Source of the DNA: Paramoeba atlantica
Taxonomy: Eukaryota; Discosea
NCBI GenBank assembly: GCA_977017575.1
Contig: CDRNVI010000012.1
Location: 620,001-684,000, forward strand
Direction of reading: 5' to 3'
DNA: 64,000 nucleotides
Below, in pieces: positions 41,534 through 50,012 of the stretch; position 1 is the first letter of the stretch; every line of letters begins with the position of its first letter. The notes below the pieces were generated by a model that saw only the letters and a list, made by a program, of their open reading frames with translations, was not told the DNA's origin and made no database searches. Position numbers and translations under genes: made by a program.

Positions 41534-44500
41534 TTAGTGTTCAAGTCCTCCGAGCCACTGAATTGGTGGAAAGTATTGTCGGAGTTGCGTGGCAATTGTG
41601 TACGCGTTCATCTTCTCTATTTCAAGTTGGAACGCTTCTTTGACATCCTTCACGTTTTGTTGTGACCGTTGTGCGAGCGAGACAATGAGAGTTTTCGTGT
41701 TGTTGTGCAACTGTCCTAATTCGGTCATTGCCAAGCAGCTGAAACTTTCTTTCGGTATGCCCCCTTGTACAACGTATTTTTTGTGCTTGCGCTCAAGGGC
41801 ATTTTGGATTAACTGCTCGACGGAGGTTTTGGCATAGCTCGGGGCACAACTGTGAACTACGGTGACATCGTAGAGAATTTCTCCGAGATGGGACCACATG
41901 ATACCGAGATCAGGGCCTGATCGCATACGTCTTGCTCTGCATGGGTGATGTTCAGAGAGCTCTTCGGATATGGTGGCCTTACATTTGGTGCAGAAGAATG
42001 ATGAATGTACTCGAGGTTCTATAACATGGGGCACCCCTGCTTTGGCACACAATTCACCTAGGAAACGGACTAATCGTGTGTGCTTCTTCGTTGCATTTAT
42101 CCCACAGCATTGTGTACATCCAGGAATGTGCTGGAAGATGGTATCAGAAGAATATTCTGTCAGGCATCCCGGGCATACCACACTCTTAGGCATATTTTCT
42201 GGCACTATTCCCAGGCGCATCATTATACAGAAACGGAAGAGGTACGGATTGATGTAGTTGCTGGTTGATTGCAGGTGGTGAAATGATGCGGATCCTCGCT
42301 CCATTAGTTCTTTGAGGCGCATGTCCTTTCTCAGCTCGGTTGCAAATCGTTTTTGTTCAGATCGTATTGCTTTCATGACTAATCGCTTGGAAGTATCATT
42401 CTTCTGGCTGTCACGTTCGTTCAGAGCCCTGTTTCGCTTGGATCCCGCTATGACCACCGGAGCGTTATTGGTTTTGGATTGCTCTTCAATGGCTTTGCGA
42501 GACGCTTGGAAAAAGTGCTTTTGCTTCAAACATGACGGAGTAAGTCCGAGTTCGCCGAGATATTGCGGAAGTGTGGCGAGTTTTGCAGTAGGGCCCGTTG
42601 CATTAAACCAATGCTGAATAATACTGCCTACTTCCGCGTCGAACTGCTGGGCGATTTCAAGGGATGCTTCGGGCTTGAGTACTCGGAGGTGATAGTCTTG
42701 ACGGGGGATGGCGCACCGATTCAGAATTGCGAGGGATAGGTTGCTCGGTCCCATGAGTCGAAGACGGCGAAAGAGACACTTGTGTTTGTCCATCTTTTTC
42801 TTTAGGCATTCACTTACCATCTCGTCCTGTCCGATATATGCACCTAGAATTTTCACTGTTTCTTGCGGGCAGGCTACCCCCATCGCTTGCAGAGTTTGGG
42901 GCGTCCATGGAGTGTCTGTTTTCTTGAACCATTCGCATTTCTGGAAGTTCATTTCCAGTCCCAGAAGTCGTGAAGATTCGTGCAGGTGTAGAAAGGCGGT
43001 CTGCAAGGATAGGGGATTTGTTGATGACAAGGTTATGTCGTCCATGTACGCTCGAACCGTTACATCTGGAAAGGACTCTTCGATTTCTTTGAGCGAATCC
43101 TGTATCAGGGCACAGAAGTATAGTGACGAAAGCGTTGAGCCCTGTCGAACGCCAGAAGTGCTCTTCACGATCGAATGGAGCGAGTTATTGGCAAAGAAGA
43201 GCAGATCAGACGAGTCCCCGTACTCAAGATTAAAAATCCGCATGAAAGGTTTGAAGATGCCGTCTTTCTTGAGTGCTTCGAAGATTGCTTGACGCGTGGG
43301 GGTATTGTAGGCATTCTTATAATCGATCGCCAAGATGGCGTGTCCCTTGTCATATTCATCGAGCACCTCGTGAACAATTCCCTCGCACGCATTCTTTTGG
43401 AGGATCCCTCTTTGGACAGACTGGAAAAATTTCTTCAGTTTCTCTTCGTTCCTGTTTAGAAGGATCGAGCCACATACTTTCAATAGAGTCTCCCCAATTG
43501 CAATCGGTCGTATTCCGTTCTGCGGTTTGTTGATGGCCATTAGTCGACATCGTGTCAGTCTGTCACGCACCGACGATGCGATCTCCCCGTTCACTACATC
43601 GCGTAACATATGGCAGAGCGCGGTGCTGGATTCCTCGTCATCCGCAAGTAGGCGCAACATGGCTTCACTCAATCCCGTAGGGCCCGGGGAAGCTCCCGGA
43701 GCCAGTTTCTCTATCGCGGCCCGAAGTTCGTGTTTTTCGATGATTCCTGTTCGGGGGTCTGCGTCCGTCTGAGCTTGTGGGCGCTCTCCATCGGGATGTA
43801 GACTCTTGAGCTCCGCTACTTTCTCCTCAACGCTAAGGTTCGAGTCAAAATATACGTTGTCGAGGATACGCGTAGCTTTGCTTAGGTTACCAGCCCTAGC
43901 CGTTCGAAGCGCACTGCGGATTGATCGGCGGTCGACTTCACGTTCAAGTTTCTCGTCAGGTGAGGAGAACGCCGGCTCCTCGTTGCGCAATTTGTTTGGC
44001 ACATGATACTTCCGCTGGATCGCTTGTCGCACAGTGGTGAGTGAGTCGCGGGGTGCGTTTAGAAACTTGTGCCAGACGGATGTTTTCTCTGTTATAAGCT
44101 TGAGCGTGGGATATCCTCGCAGGATTGATCTAAAGATTGCTATGACGTGAGCGGCAAACGTGGGGTCGATGTGGGCGAGTGGGGGAAGAGGCTCCAAGTC
44201 GCATCCCGTGTCACAATCTTGTATTTCTTCGATATCCAAAAATGGCGTTTGTGTCACAATACGGTTGAGCTTTACCACCCGTAATCGGAAGATGTTAATC
44301 TTGTGAGATGCAGGTAGATATAGAAATCCTGATGGACCTGGCTGATGCTGCGGTGTGTAGGAAATCTTTACCCTGATTGCACCTTTTCTAGAATGTCGCG
44401 TAACAACTTCTCCAATCGACTGATAAATCTCACTGCTGTGGCGGAATTTCCAATGTAGCTCGCAAGTAGTTCCTTTTCCCCAGTCGTTGATTATCTTTAG

Positions 44501-45106
44501 TATTTGGTCCGGAGCTTTCATTGTTTCTTCGGCGACCTCGGCCACCCGATCGTCCTCCGAGATGTCTGATCCTGATGCAGATGAGCTCTCCGATCCTTCG
44601 TCATGTGACATGTCCGCTTGTCCGAGGTTCGCCTTCGTTAGATCAGAGCTACGGAGTATCACTTTTACCTTTTTCGGAGTTTTCTTCAGTCGTGTCTCTT
44701 TTCTGATCTTAATTTTCAAGGATGACTCTCCAGTTTGACTTCTTCGTAGAATTTCATTTCTCCGAACACTGGCAAAAGCGGTTTCCTCGTCTTTCGTGTT
44801 GTGGCGGCCGTGGTCTGACGTTGGGTTTTTCTCGATGCTTTGCGCTTTGTGTTCCATCTTCTTTTGCCAGTTGAGGGGAATATGCTGTGGAATGGGGGTT
44901 GTGTACATGAGGTCGTCGTACGTGCTAGCGTCTTGGATGAGTTTCTTGTTTGCCTCAAACTGGTCCCATGATCCAATCTCGTGTCTATTCGCTTGTTCCG
45001 TAAAGTTCAAGTTGTGCTCCTTTACGCCAGTGGACCTCACTGCTGCAGTGTTCTGCTGCTGATGCGACGGCGTGCCTTGCGCCGCCCTCGGGGGAGGTTC
45101 TGACAT
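41534..45106 (-). CDS. RLE-14 intact RT/endonuclease polyprotein
   Basis: About 1190 residues from the ATG at 45106 (MSEPPPRAAQG); the frame upstream to the TTG at 45142 is leader. Positions counted from 45142: charged leader with basic KIKIRKETRLKKTPKKVKV; small N-terminal domain (222-290; TTCELHWKFRH ... YLPASHKINIFRLRV); SALRTARAGNLSKATRILD helix (about 410); RT start GASPGPTGLSEAML; motif A LAIDYKNAYNTP (about 602); motif B SGVRQGSTLSSLYF (about 664); motif C RAYMDDITLSS (about 700); CPGC...H...C..C (about 989); FCTKC/HHPC; RLE core RSGPDLGIMWSHLGEILYDV (about 1073); C-terminal FQLEIEKMNAYTIATQLRQ. No stop or frameshift. All catalytic residues present. Confidence 0.93.
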   Translation of the reverse strand: MSEPPPRAAQGTPSHQQQNTAAVRSTGVKEHNLNFTEQANRHEIGSWDQFEANKKLIQDASTYDDLMYTTPIPQHIPLNWQKKMEHKAQSIEKNPTSDHGRHNTKDEETAFASVRRNEILRRSQTGESSLKIKIRKETRLKKTPKKVKVILRSSDLTKANLGQADMSHDEGSESSSASGSDISEDDRVAEVAEETMKAPDQILKIINDWGKGTTCELHWKFRHSSEIYQSIGEVVTRHSRKGAIRVKISYTPQHQPGPSGFLYLPASHKINIFRLRVVKLNRIVTQTPFLDIEEIQDCDTGCDLEPLPPLAHIDPTFAAHVIAIFRSILRGYPTLKLITEKTSVWHKFLNAPRDSLTTVRQAIQRKYHVPNKLRNEEPAFSSPDEKLEREVDRRSIRSALRTARAGNLSKATRILDNVYFDSNLSVEEKVAELKSLHPDGERPQAQTDADPRTGIIEKHELRAAIEKLAPGASPGPTGLSEAMLRLLADDEESSTALCHMLRDVVNGEIASSVRDRLTRCRLMAINKPQNGIRPIAIGETLLKVCGSILLNRNEEKLKKFFQSVQRGILQKNACEGIVHEVLDEYDKGHAILAIDYKNAYNTPTRQAIFEALKKDGIFKPFMRIFNLEYGDSSDLLFFANNSLHSIVKSTSGVRQGSTLSSLYFCALIQDSLKEIEESFPDVTVRAYMDDITLSSTNPLSLQTAFLHLHESSRLLGLEMNFQKCEWFKKTDTPWTPQTLQAMGVACPQETVKILGAYIGQDEMVSECLKKKMDKHKCLFRRLRLMGPSNLSLAILNRCAIPRQDYHLRVLKPEASLEIAQQFDAEVGSIIQHWFNATGPTAKLATLPQYLGELGLTPSCLKQKHFFQASRKAIEEQSKTNNAPVVIAGSKRNRALNERDSQKNDTSKRLVMKAIRSEQKRFATELRKDMRLKELMERGSASFHHLQSTSNYINPYLFRFCIMMRLGIVPENMPKSVVCPGCLTEYSSDTIFQHIPGCTQCCGINATKKHTRLVRFLGELCAKAGVPHVIEPRVHSSFFCTKCKATISEELSEHHPCRARRMRSGPDLGIMWSHLGEILYDVTVVHSCAPSYAKTSVEQLIQNALERKHKKYVVQGGIPKESFSCLAMTELGQLHNNTKTLIVSLAQRSQQNVKDVKEAFQLEIEKMNAYTIATQLRQYFPPIQWLGGLEH

Positions 45107-45136
45107 AAAAGAAAGAAAAGCAAAGTAGTAAAAATT

Positions 45137-45152
45137 CAACAAGGTACAGAAA
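45137..45152 (-). promoter_or_regulatory. Spliced-leader-like 16-mer at the RLE-14 5' end
   Basis: TTTCTGTACCTTGTTG on the minus strand, two differences from the kinetoplastid/diplonemid spliced-leader end. It shares TTTCTGTACCTT-R-TTG with 11906-11921, although the sequences further upstream are unrelated. Confidence 0.5.
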
Positions 45153-45900
45153 CTTTCTTGACTCGTCGCGTGCGAGATTTACTCGGTGATACTGGCATTG
45201 ACTGCGGCGCTGGAGGATGCGGTGACGAGGGTGGGCTGTATGACGGGAAGATGAAAACTTTCTTCTTTGGGTTCTGTGGCGGATGAAGGGGCGTTGGTAG
45301 CTGTGCTAACGGCGACGGAGGGGGCACCTGGGGTCCGGGTGGGGCATCTCGGGTCCGGATCGAGGGTTCTTCTGACGAGGGTGTGCCGATCGATCGCACA
45401 ACGTGATGTGCCGCGGGGGGAGGGGAAGGTGACCCATCGTGAGGAAATGGCGGCTCCACGGTGGGAGGAGAGCGCAGAGAACGATCAAAGGACTTAGGAG
45501 GTCATAGTACATCACCCGTTCGGCCCAGTGTATGGCTAAATCTGGTCCTGATCGATGAAAATCTAACAGGTGATGTATGTATACAACCCGATGAAAAATC
45601 AACAAGGAGAAGGCGGCTCGGTGGGATGAAAAGGCAGCGCGGCGGGAGGCGAAGGCAGCGTGACGGGGGGAGGAGACGGAAGCGCGGCGGGAGGGGGAGA
45701 CGCGGCGGGCGGAGAACGCGGCGCGGCTGGGGGCGCAGCCGCAGGAGATGGCGTCGCGGGCAGCGGCAGAGGATGTTTTTTCTTGCGCTTTGTCTCCGGA
45801 AGAGGCAAAATCACAGGTGCTACACCTGCTTCTTTCGCCTTGGCGCGCGTAAACACGCCCATCAAGTGTAGAAAGTAGTAAAATAAAACAACAAGAATGG
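45153..45900 (-). pseudogene. RLE-15: 5' end and Pro-rich N-terminus of a subgroup-A LINE
   Basis: Minus strand: CTTGTTG (45895-45889), pyrimidine-rich leader (TTTTACTACTTTC), ATG at 45862. The protein opens TRAKAKEAGVAPVILPLPET then KRKKKH, the signature shared with RLE-3 and RLE-23, then an Ala/Pro-rich tract to 45607. A Pro-rich frame continues at 45460-45153 (SPSPPPAAHHVVRSIGTPSS; ending KSRTRRVKK), apparently the same leader after an interruption (RLE-16). RLE-14 begins at its end. No RT follows. Confidence 0.65.
45490..45606 (-). pseudogene. RLE-16: nuclease-core scrap with a CTTGTTG start
   Basis: About 115 bp between two Pro-rich parts of RLE-15. On the minus strand it begins CTTGTTGATTTTTC and soon reads FHRSGPDLAIHWAERVMYYD, nearly identical to RLE-19, then leaves the family after the core Asp. 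It looks like a tiny chimeric cDNA: a leader-like start joined to an internal nuclease segment. Confidence 0.6.
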
Positions 45901-45904
45901 TTGC

Positions 45905-46247
45905 GCCATACTTACAATAGATTTGAAGAAAGAAGAGCGTACAATGCCCGCCGGCCATATCAGCATATAATAGGAAAAAAGCAGAAAAGGCCGGATTAAA
46001 ACTCAAATCAGAATTTTGAGGTGTAGCATACTTCTTATTCTACATATAAATGCTTCAATTACTTTCACAAGTTCTCATTATCGTATGATGATGATGTATA
46101 TTTATACGAAGATTTTTTTTTTGGGGTGTGCACCCCCCTAGGCCCACCGGAAGCCTACCCACTTTTCATATGGATTTTCATCATATAAAAATCCATTTCT
46201 AAAGAAAATCCATTTCTAAAGAAAATACCTTTCTTTCTTAAGCAAAA
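45905..46247. mobile_element. Remnant of a DIRS-type terminal repeat (fossil)
   Basis: 45939-45961 (AGCGTACAATGCCCGCCGGC then CAT) recurs exactly at 63455-63478 in the solo repeat of APE-4. A G/C-rich GTGCACCCCCCTAGGCCCAC block at about 46126 resembles the central block of the other repeats. No coding content. Boundaries approximate. Confidence 0.4.
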
Positions 46248-46906
46248 AGGATTTGAAAAACGCATTCAATTCTCCGTCGCGGGATGAAATCGCTAAGGCT
46301 GTTTTTGCTTTCCACGGCCTCCGAGGGTTTTATCGTCTTTTTAATGCGGAATACAGGAATCCGTCAGAGCTCCTCTATTATGGCAGTGAGGGTCGGTTGA
46401 ACAGCATTATAAAAAATGCGGCGGGAGTACGCCAAGGATCTCCTTTGTCCACAATTTTCTTCTGCGCTTTCCTCCAACCCATTCTTGAAACCCTCGCCTC
46501 TGAATTCCCGGCTCTACGGATCTATGCCGATATCAGCATTGCGTCAACCGAGCCGGAACTTATCGCAAAAGCTTACTTCCGCCTAAGGGAACTGCTGCTC
46601 GAGAAACGAGTGGATATGGCCCCTCAAAAGTGTGTCTGGTTCGAAGGAACACAAAAAATCCCTCTTCCGAATCCATTACAAGGAGCTGGCGTGGCAACTC
46701 AAGCACAAGCGATAAAGGTTCTGGGGGCTTTTGTTGGAGAACCAGACATCGTAAGTGAGAAGCTTCTGCAAAAGCTCGAAAAGCACCAAACTATCTTCCG
46801 TCGTCTACAGCTTCTGGGGGCAAGCAACGTTTCTCTCCTCCTCCTATCACGCTGTGTCAACGTGCGCCACAGATATCACATTCGCGTGCACCACCCAGAC
46901 ACATCA

Positions 46907-47693
46907 TATATATATAAGGCTTGCGCGACTTTGCAAGCTGTGTAATATTTCGTATTATGATATAAAAACTAATGAGCTGATTTATAGACTGAAAGGGTCT
47001 TAACAAATATATTATCGGAATTACTAATGTGAACACTATTGTGGTATTCTTGATTTATCGTGTATTCAAAATTCACCGTTAAAGATTTCCTATTTTTTTT
47101 AACGCACCTCGCTAACGGCATTCAACTGGTATTCACAGGGCCGTTTCATCTCCATCGACCGGTGCCAAGTATTTCCTAAATTGAGACATTGCGACCGAAC
47201 CATTCAGTTCTTGCAATTGCAAAGCGAAATCCTGGTGAATCTTATCGCGTGCCAGTCCACATGCATCTGCAAGAGCCGACAATAATTCCTTGGTGTTTGG
47301 ATGCATGGCGCCTCCAGAAAGCATGGGAATGCACAAAAACTGCTGTTTCGGAATTAAGCTCGACACGACGTACCGGTTAATCTTACGCTTGATAGCGTCT
47401 CGCATGAGAATTGCGCCGCTGCGTTTGATGTTGGATTGTGAAAGCTCGTGTATGACGGTAAAATCATAAAAGATGTCCCCGTCTGCCCAATGGATGACTA
47501 AATCTGGCCCGGAATGGTGGAATGAACCAGATCCGCAAGTCCTTTGGTGTGACGCTTTATTTTCACCGTCAACAGTGGTACCGCACTTTCCGCAGGTGTA
47601 TGTCGCGAATTGTCTAGGTTCGAGCTCGCAGGGAATGCCGGCCTTAATACATAGCGCATAGAGTTGACGCACCATTCTGTTGTGTTTTGTGGT
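46907..47693 (-). mobile_element. RLE-18: 5'-truncated 3' end of a subgroup-A LINE (4-bp target duplication)
   Basis: Inserted in RLE-17 with ATCA at 46903-46906 and 47694-47697. The ORF (minus, 47693-47133) covers TTKHNRMVRQLYALC, CGKCG/HQRTC, the RLE core SGPDLVIHWADGDIFYDF and LQELNGSVAMSQ. Its 3' UTR ends with the 104-bp block 46911-47014 carrying a hairpin. From about 47007 to 47690 it is nearly identical to RLE-21. Confidence 0.85.
46911..47014 (-). repeat. 104-bp 3'-terminal block with hairpin (copy 1)
   Basis: Identical to 47861-47964. Contains GCTTGCGCGACTTTGCAAGC (46919-46938): a 6-bp stem and 8-nt loop about 8-12 nt from the RNA 3' end. It marks the 3' terminus of RLE-18. Confidence 0.85.
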
Positions 47694-47860
47694 ATCATTG
47701 CACCTTACGCGACAATTCGACTCCAGGGTATCAGATACGCTACAGACGTGGTTTGGAGAACTCACAGCAGAACAACTTTCTTGGGCACGCCTTCCCCTCA
47801 AAAAAGGCGGGCTTGGACTTCCTCCCTCAGAACCTCTTCGAGAGGCAGCCTACACTCGTT

Positions 47861-47964
47861 TATATAAGGCTTGCGCGACTTTGCAAGCTGTGTAATATTT
47901 CGTATTATGATATAAAAACTAATGAGCTGATTTATAGACTGAAAGGGTCTTAACAAATATATTA
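47861..47964 (-). repeat. 104-bp 3'-terminal block with hairpin (copy 2)
   Basis: Identical to 46911-47014; hairpin at 47869-47888. It marks the 3' terminus of RLE-19, although the 3' UTR sequence immediately before it differs from that of RLE-18. Confidence 0.85.
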
Positions 47965-48193
47965 ATCGTTCGAATAATAATAATAATAATATATAATAAT
48001 ACATCACACATTTTTTTTTGTGTGTGACTAAGTACCTATGCATTTTTTTTTTATGCATTTGGGGATTTAATCCTTTTGTTTATGTTTTTATTATGTTCTC
48101 AATGATCACATAACCGTATATATGCATTTGGGGATTTAATCCCTTTGTTTATGTGTTGGACTAATGCAAGCAACATTCGACGTTTACATTTCT

Positions 48194-49033
48194 TCAATTC
48201 TGCTCCTCTCCATGATGACTTAAGTATTTTTTCAGCTGCGAGAGAGCGACTGCTCCGTTTAACTCTTGGAGCTGTAAAGAGAAGTCTTGTACTGTCTGCT
48301 CACGACTGACGCCGCACAGATCGGCCAATGAATGAAGGAGTGCCTTGGTGTTGGCATGCGCAGCACCTCCGGACAACATTGGAATGCATTCGAATTGGTT
48401 GTCCGGAATCAAGCCTGAGTTGACGTACGAGTTTCGCTTCCTAGTGATTGTATCCTTCATCAATCGGGCGCCTGTCTTGTGCAGGTGTGATTGCGACAAT
48501 TCGTGGACAATTGTGAAATCATAGTACATCACCCCTTCGGCCCAGTGTATGGCTAAATCTGGTCCTGATCGATGAAAACCTTTTGATCCACATACTCTCT
48601 GATGCTCAGTTTTACGATCGTAGTCCACCTGCTCTGCGCACGTGATACATTTAAGGGAAACAAAGCCTCTAGGTTCAAGTTCGCATGGCACCCCTGCTTT
48701 CGTGCTTAGATCGTACAGCCGCTTGACCATGTGATGGTGTTTCATTGTTGAATTGTTTCCGGTACATTGGACGCATCCCGACACGTGCGTTATCGCATTT
48801 TTTGAGGATAGTAACATTTGACAACCGGGACAATTTAGATGATCCGGCAAGCGGGGATGCGCAATGTCAAATCGCGGCATGATCGCTAGTGTAAAATGGC
48901 GTGGAGATACGAGCCGTGTGCTGGAAGTCAACCAGGTGTAATTACCTTTTTGGCTTGTTGCGCGGATTATTGCTGCCTTTTGCTTATCTTTCATAAGTTC
49001 GCTCCGTGCATTTTGACTTTCAATCACGCACAC
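48194..49033 (-). CDS. RLE-19 zinc-finger/RLE C-terminal ORF
   Basis: About 275 residues open, all C-terminal to the RT. CPGCQMLLSSKNAITHVSGC zinc finger, GNNSTMKHHHMVKRLYDL helix, LEPRGFVSLKCITC cluster, RLE core as in the element entry. The nuclease residues are intact. Upstream truncation means no native start; the first codons come from the junction. Confidence 0.85.
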   Translation of the reverse strand: MCVIESQNARSELMKDKQKAAIIRATSQKGNYTWLTSSTRLVSPRHFTLAIMPRFDIAHPRLPDHLNCPGCQMLLSSKNAITHVSGCVQCTGNNSTMKHHHMVKRLYDLSTKAGVPCELEPRGFVSLKCITCAEQVDYDRKTEHQRVCGSKGFHRSGPDLAIHWAEGVMYYDFTIVHELSQSHLHKTGARLMKDTITRKRNSYVNSGLIPDNQFECIPMLSGGAAHANTKALLHSLADLCGVSREQTVQDFSLQLQELNGAVALSQLKKYLSHHGEEQN

Positions 49034-49035
49034 GC

Positions 49036-49380
49036 TTGGCTAGACAGGGAGATGCCGCTTGCAACATTTGTGACCGCACGTGCTTTTGTTCTTGTGTTTA
49101 CATTCCTCTTGCTTATGCTCTGATGCAACTTCAACTACGCTTATGTTTACATTGGGTAGTTCAAAAATTGTCTCTTGCGTTAACAGCGATATGTTGCTCT
49201 TTGACGCGTGAGATGCCAGTCTATCAACCAATTCATTGCGAATGTTTCCACAGTGAGCCCTGACTTTGATGACTAGAATTGTGTGCGCTTTCAGTATGTG
49301 TTTGGCTTTGGCCCCAATTGTACGCAACAGATCAACGTTCTCTAAATCAGAATATCCATCCAGTTGATATGCTGTGCGCC
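49036..49380 (-). pseudogene. APE-3: RNase H C-terminal scrap of an ingi-like LINE
   Basis: Minus strand: SDLENVDLLRTIGAKAKHIL, then IKVRAHCGNIRNELVDRLAS (RNase H last-motif region, matching APE-1 KVKSHNGNIYNEKADTLAL), then a Cys/His-rich end (EECKHKNKSTCGHKCCKRH). Such a Cys/His tail after RNase H recalls the zinc finger reported at the end of ingi/L1Tc proteins. Truncated 5'. Confidence 0.75.
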
Positions 49381-49384
49381 AATA

Positions 49385-50012
49385 ATGCCAGAATTTCCAA
49401 ACATATTCAGAGTCTATCCGGAGTATTCTAATATTTTAAGGGTAACAACCCGAAAGGGAAATTATGATTGGCTTAAATCGGAGGTCCGCTTCGTTCCCTC
49501 ACATGCCTTTGAAATACCAGTTATGGCACGACTTGGAATTCCTCACCCAAGAATCCCAGCAACGATCCTATGTCCAGGTTGTAAGACTTTGCTGAACAAT
49601 AAGACTGCTTTGGTACATATCCCAGGGTGCGCTCAGTGTTCGGGGCAGAACGCTACCGTGAAGCACAATCGTCTCGTCAAATACCTCTTTGACCTAAGTC
49701 AAAAGTCAGGGATACCTTGCGAACGTGAACCTAGGGCCTTCAGTTCCTGGAAGTGCGCCACATGTAAAGTGGCTGTGAATCCGGAAAACAGGGGAATTCA
49801 TGAGAAGACATGCTCAGGGCGGCAGTTGTTCAGGTCAGGCCCTGACCTCGTGATTTATTGGTCAACAGGCGAACTGTTTTACGACCTTACAGTGATTCAC
49901 GAGCTTGCGCCGTCGAACATTAGTAAGACATGCGCGAACCTGGCAAAAGAAGCAATAAAACGGAAGCATCAAACATACGTAGAATCAGGAAAGATCCCTG
50001 ACGTAGCTTTCC
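49385..50012 (+). pseudogene. RLE-20: zinc finger and RLE of a subgroup-A LINE, cut by RLE-21
   Basis: Starts at ILRVTTRKGNYDWL and shows CPGCKTLLNNKTALVHIPGC, SSWKCATC, RSGPDLVIYWSTGELFYDL and IHELAPSNISK. It stops at ESGKIPDVAF, where siblings continue QCIPILSGG, because the poly(A) end of RLE-21 (T15 at 50013-50027) is inserted there. Confidence 0.85.

Larger units (their letters stand above)
41200..45152 (-). mobile_element. RLE-14: full-length SLACS-like LINE (subgroup B)
   Basis: The 5' end carries TTTCTGTACCTTGTTG (45152-45137), a pyrimidine-rich leader with TTTTTACTACTTTGCTTTTC, and the ATG at 45106. The ORF is intact to 41534. The 3' UTR runs to about 41200 and includes two short tandem duplications (TTTATAAAGAACACACT-type at about 41225-41265; AAAATTCACTCC-type at about 41325-41355). 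The exact 3' end is unclear. The best candidate in the window for an active autonomous element. Confidence 0.8.
46248..47860 (+). pseudogene. RLE-17: RT fragment of a subgroup-A LINE, hit by RLE-18 and RLE-19
   Basis: Pieces 46248-46906 and 47694-47860. The first starts at motif A (DLKNAFNSPS), has AGVRQGSPLSTIFF and the thumb through CVNVRHRYHIRVHHPDTS. Motif C is damaged: it reads IYADISIAS where siblings read IYAY-V/I-DDIS, an apparent 9-bp loss at about 46528 that removes Tyr-x-Asp. The second piece continues LTRQFDSRVSDTLQTWFG and LPLKKGGLGLPPSE. RLE-18 separates them; removing it gives D-T-S-L-H-L-T-R-Q-F. RLE-19's 3' end cuts the right side at 47861. Confidence 0.85.
47861..49033 (-). 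mobile_element. RLE-19: 5'-truncated 3' end of a subgroup-A LINE
   Basis: ORF 49033-48194 (minus): ELMKDKQKAAIIRATSQKGN, CPGC zinc finger, LKCITC cluster, RLE core RSGPDLAIHWAEGVMYYDF, LQELNGAVALSQLKK. The 330-bp 3' UTR has a duplicated 34-bp segment (48052-48085 and 48121-48154, TATGCATTTGGGGATTTAAT), an ATA-rich tract, and ends in the same 104-bp hairpin block as RLE-18 (47861-47964), abutting RLE-17. The upstream side joins APE-3 at about 49022. Confidence 0.85.

Noticed and set aside
46919-46938. tRNA arm or SINE head in the GCTTGC/GCAAGC hairpin
   Set aside because: No A-box, B-box or cloverleaf. The hairpin recurs only at LINE 3' ends here.
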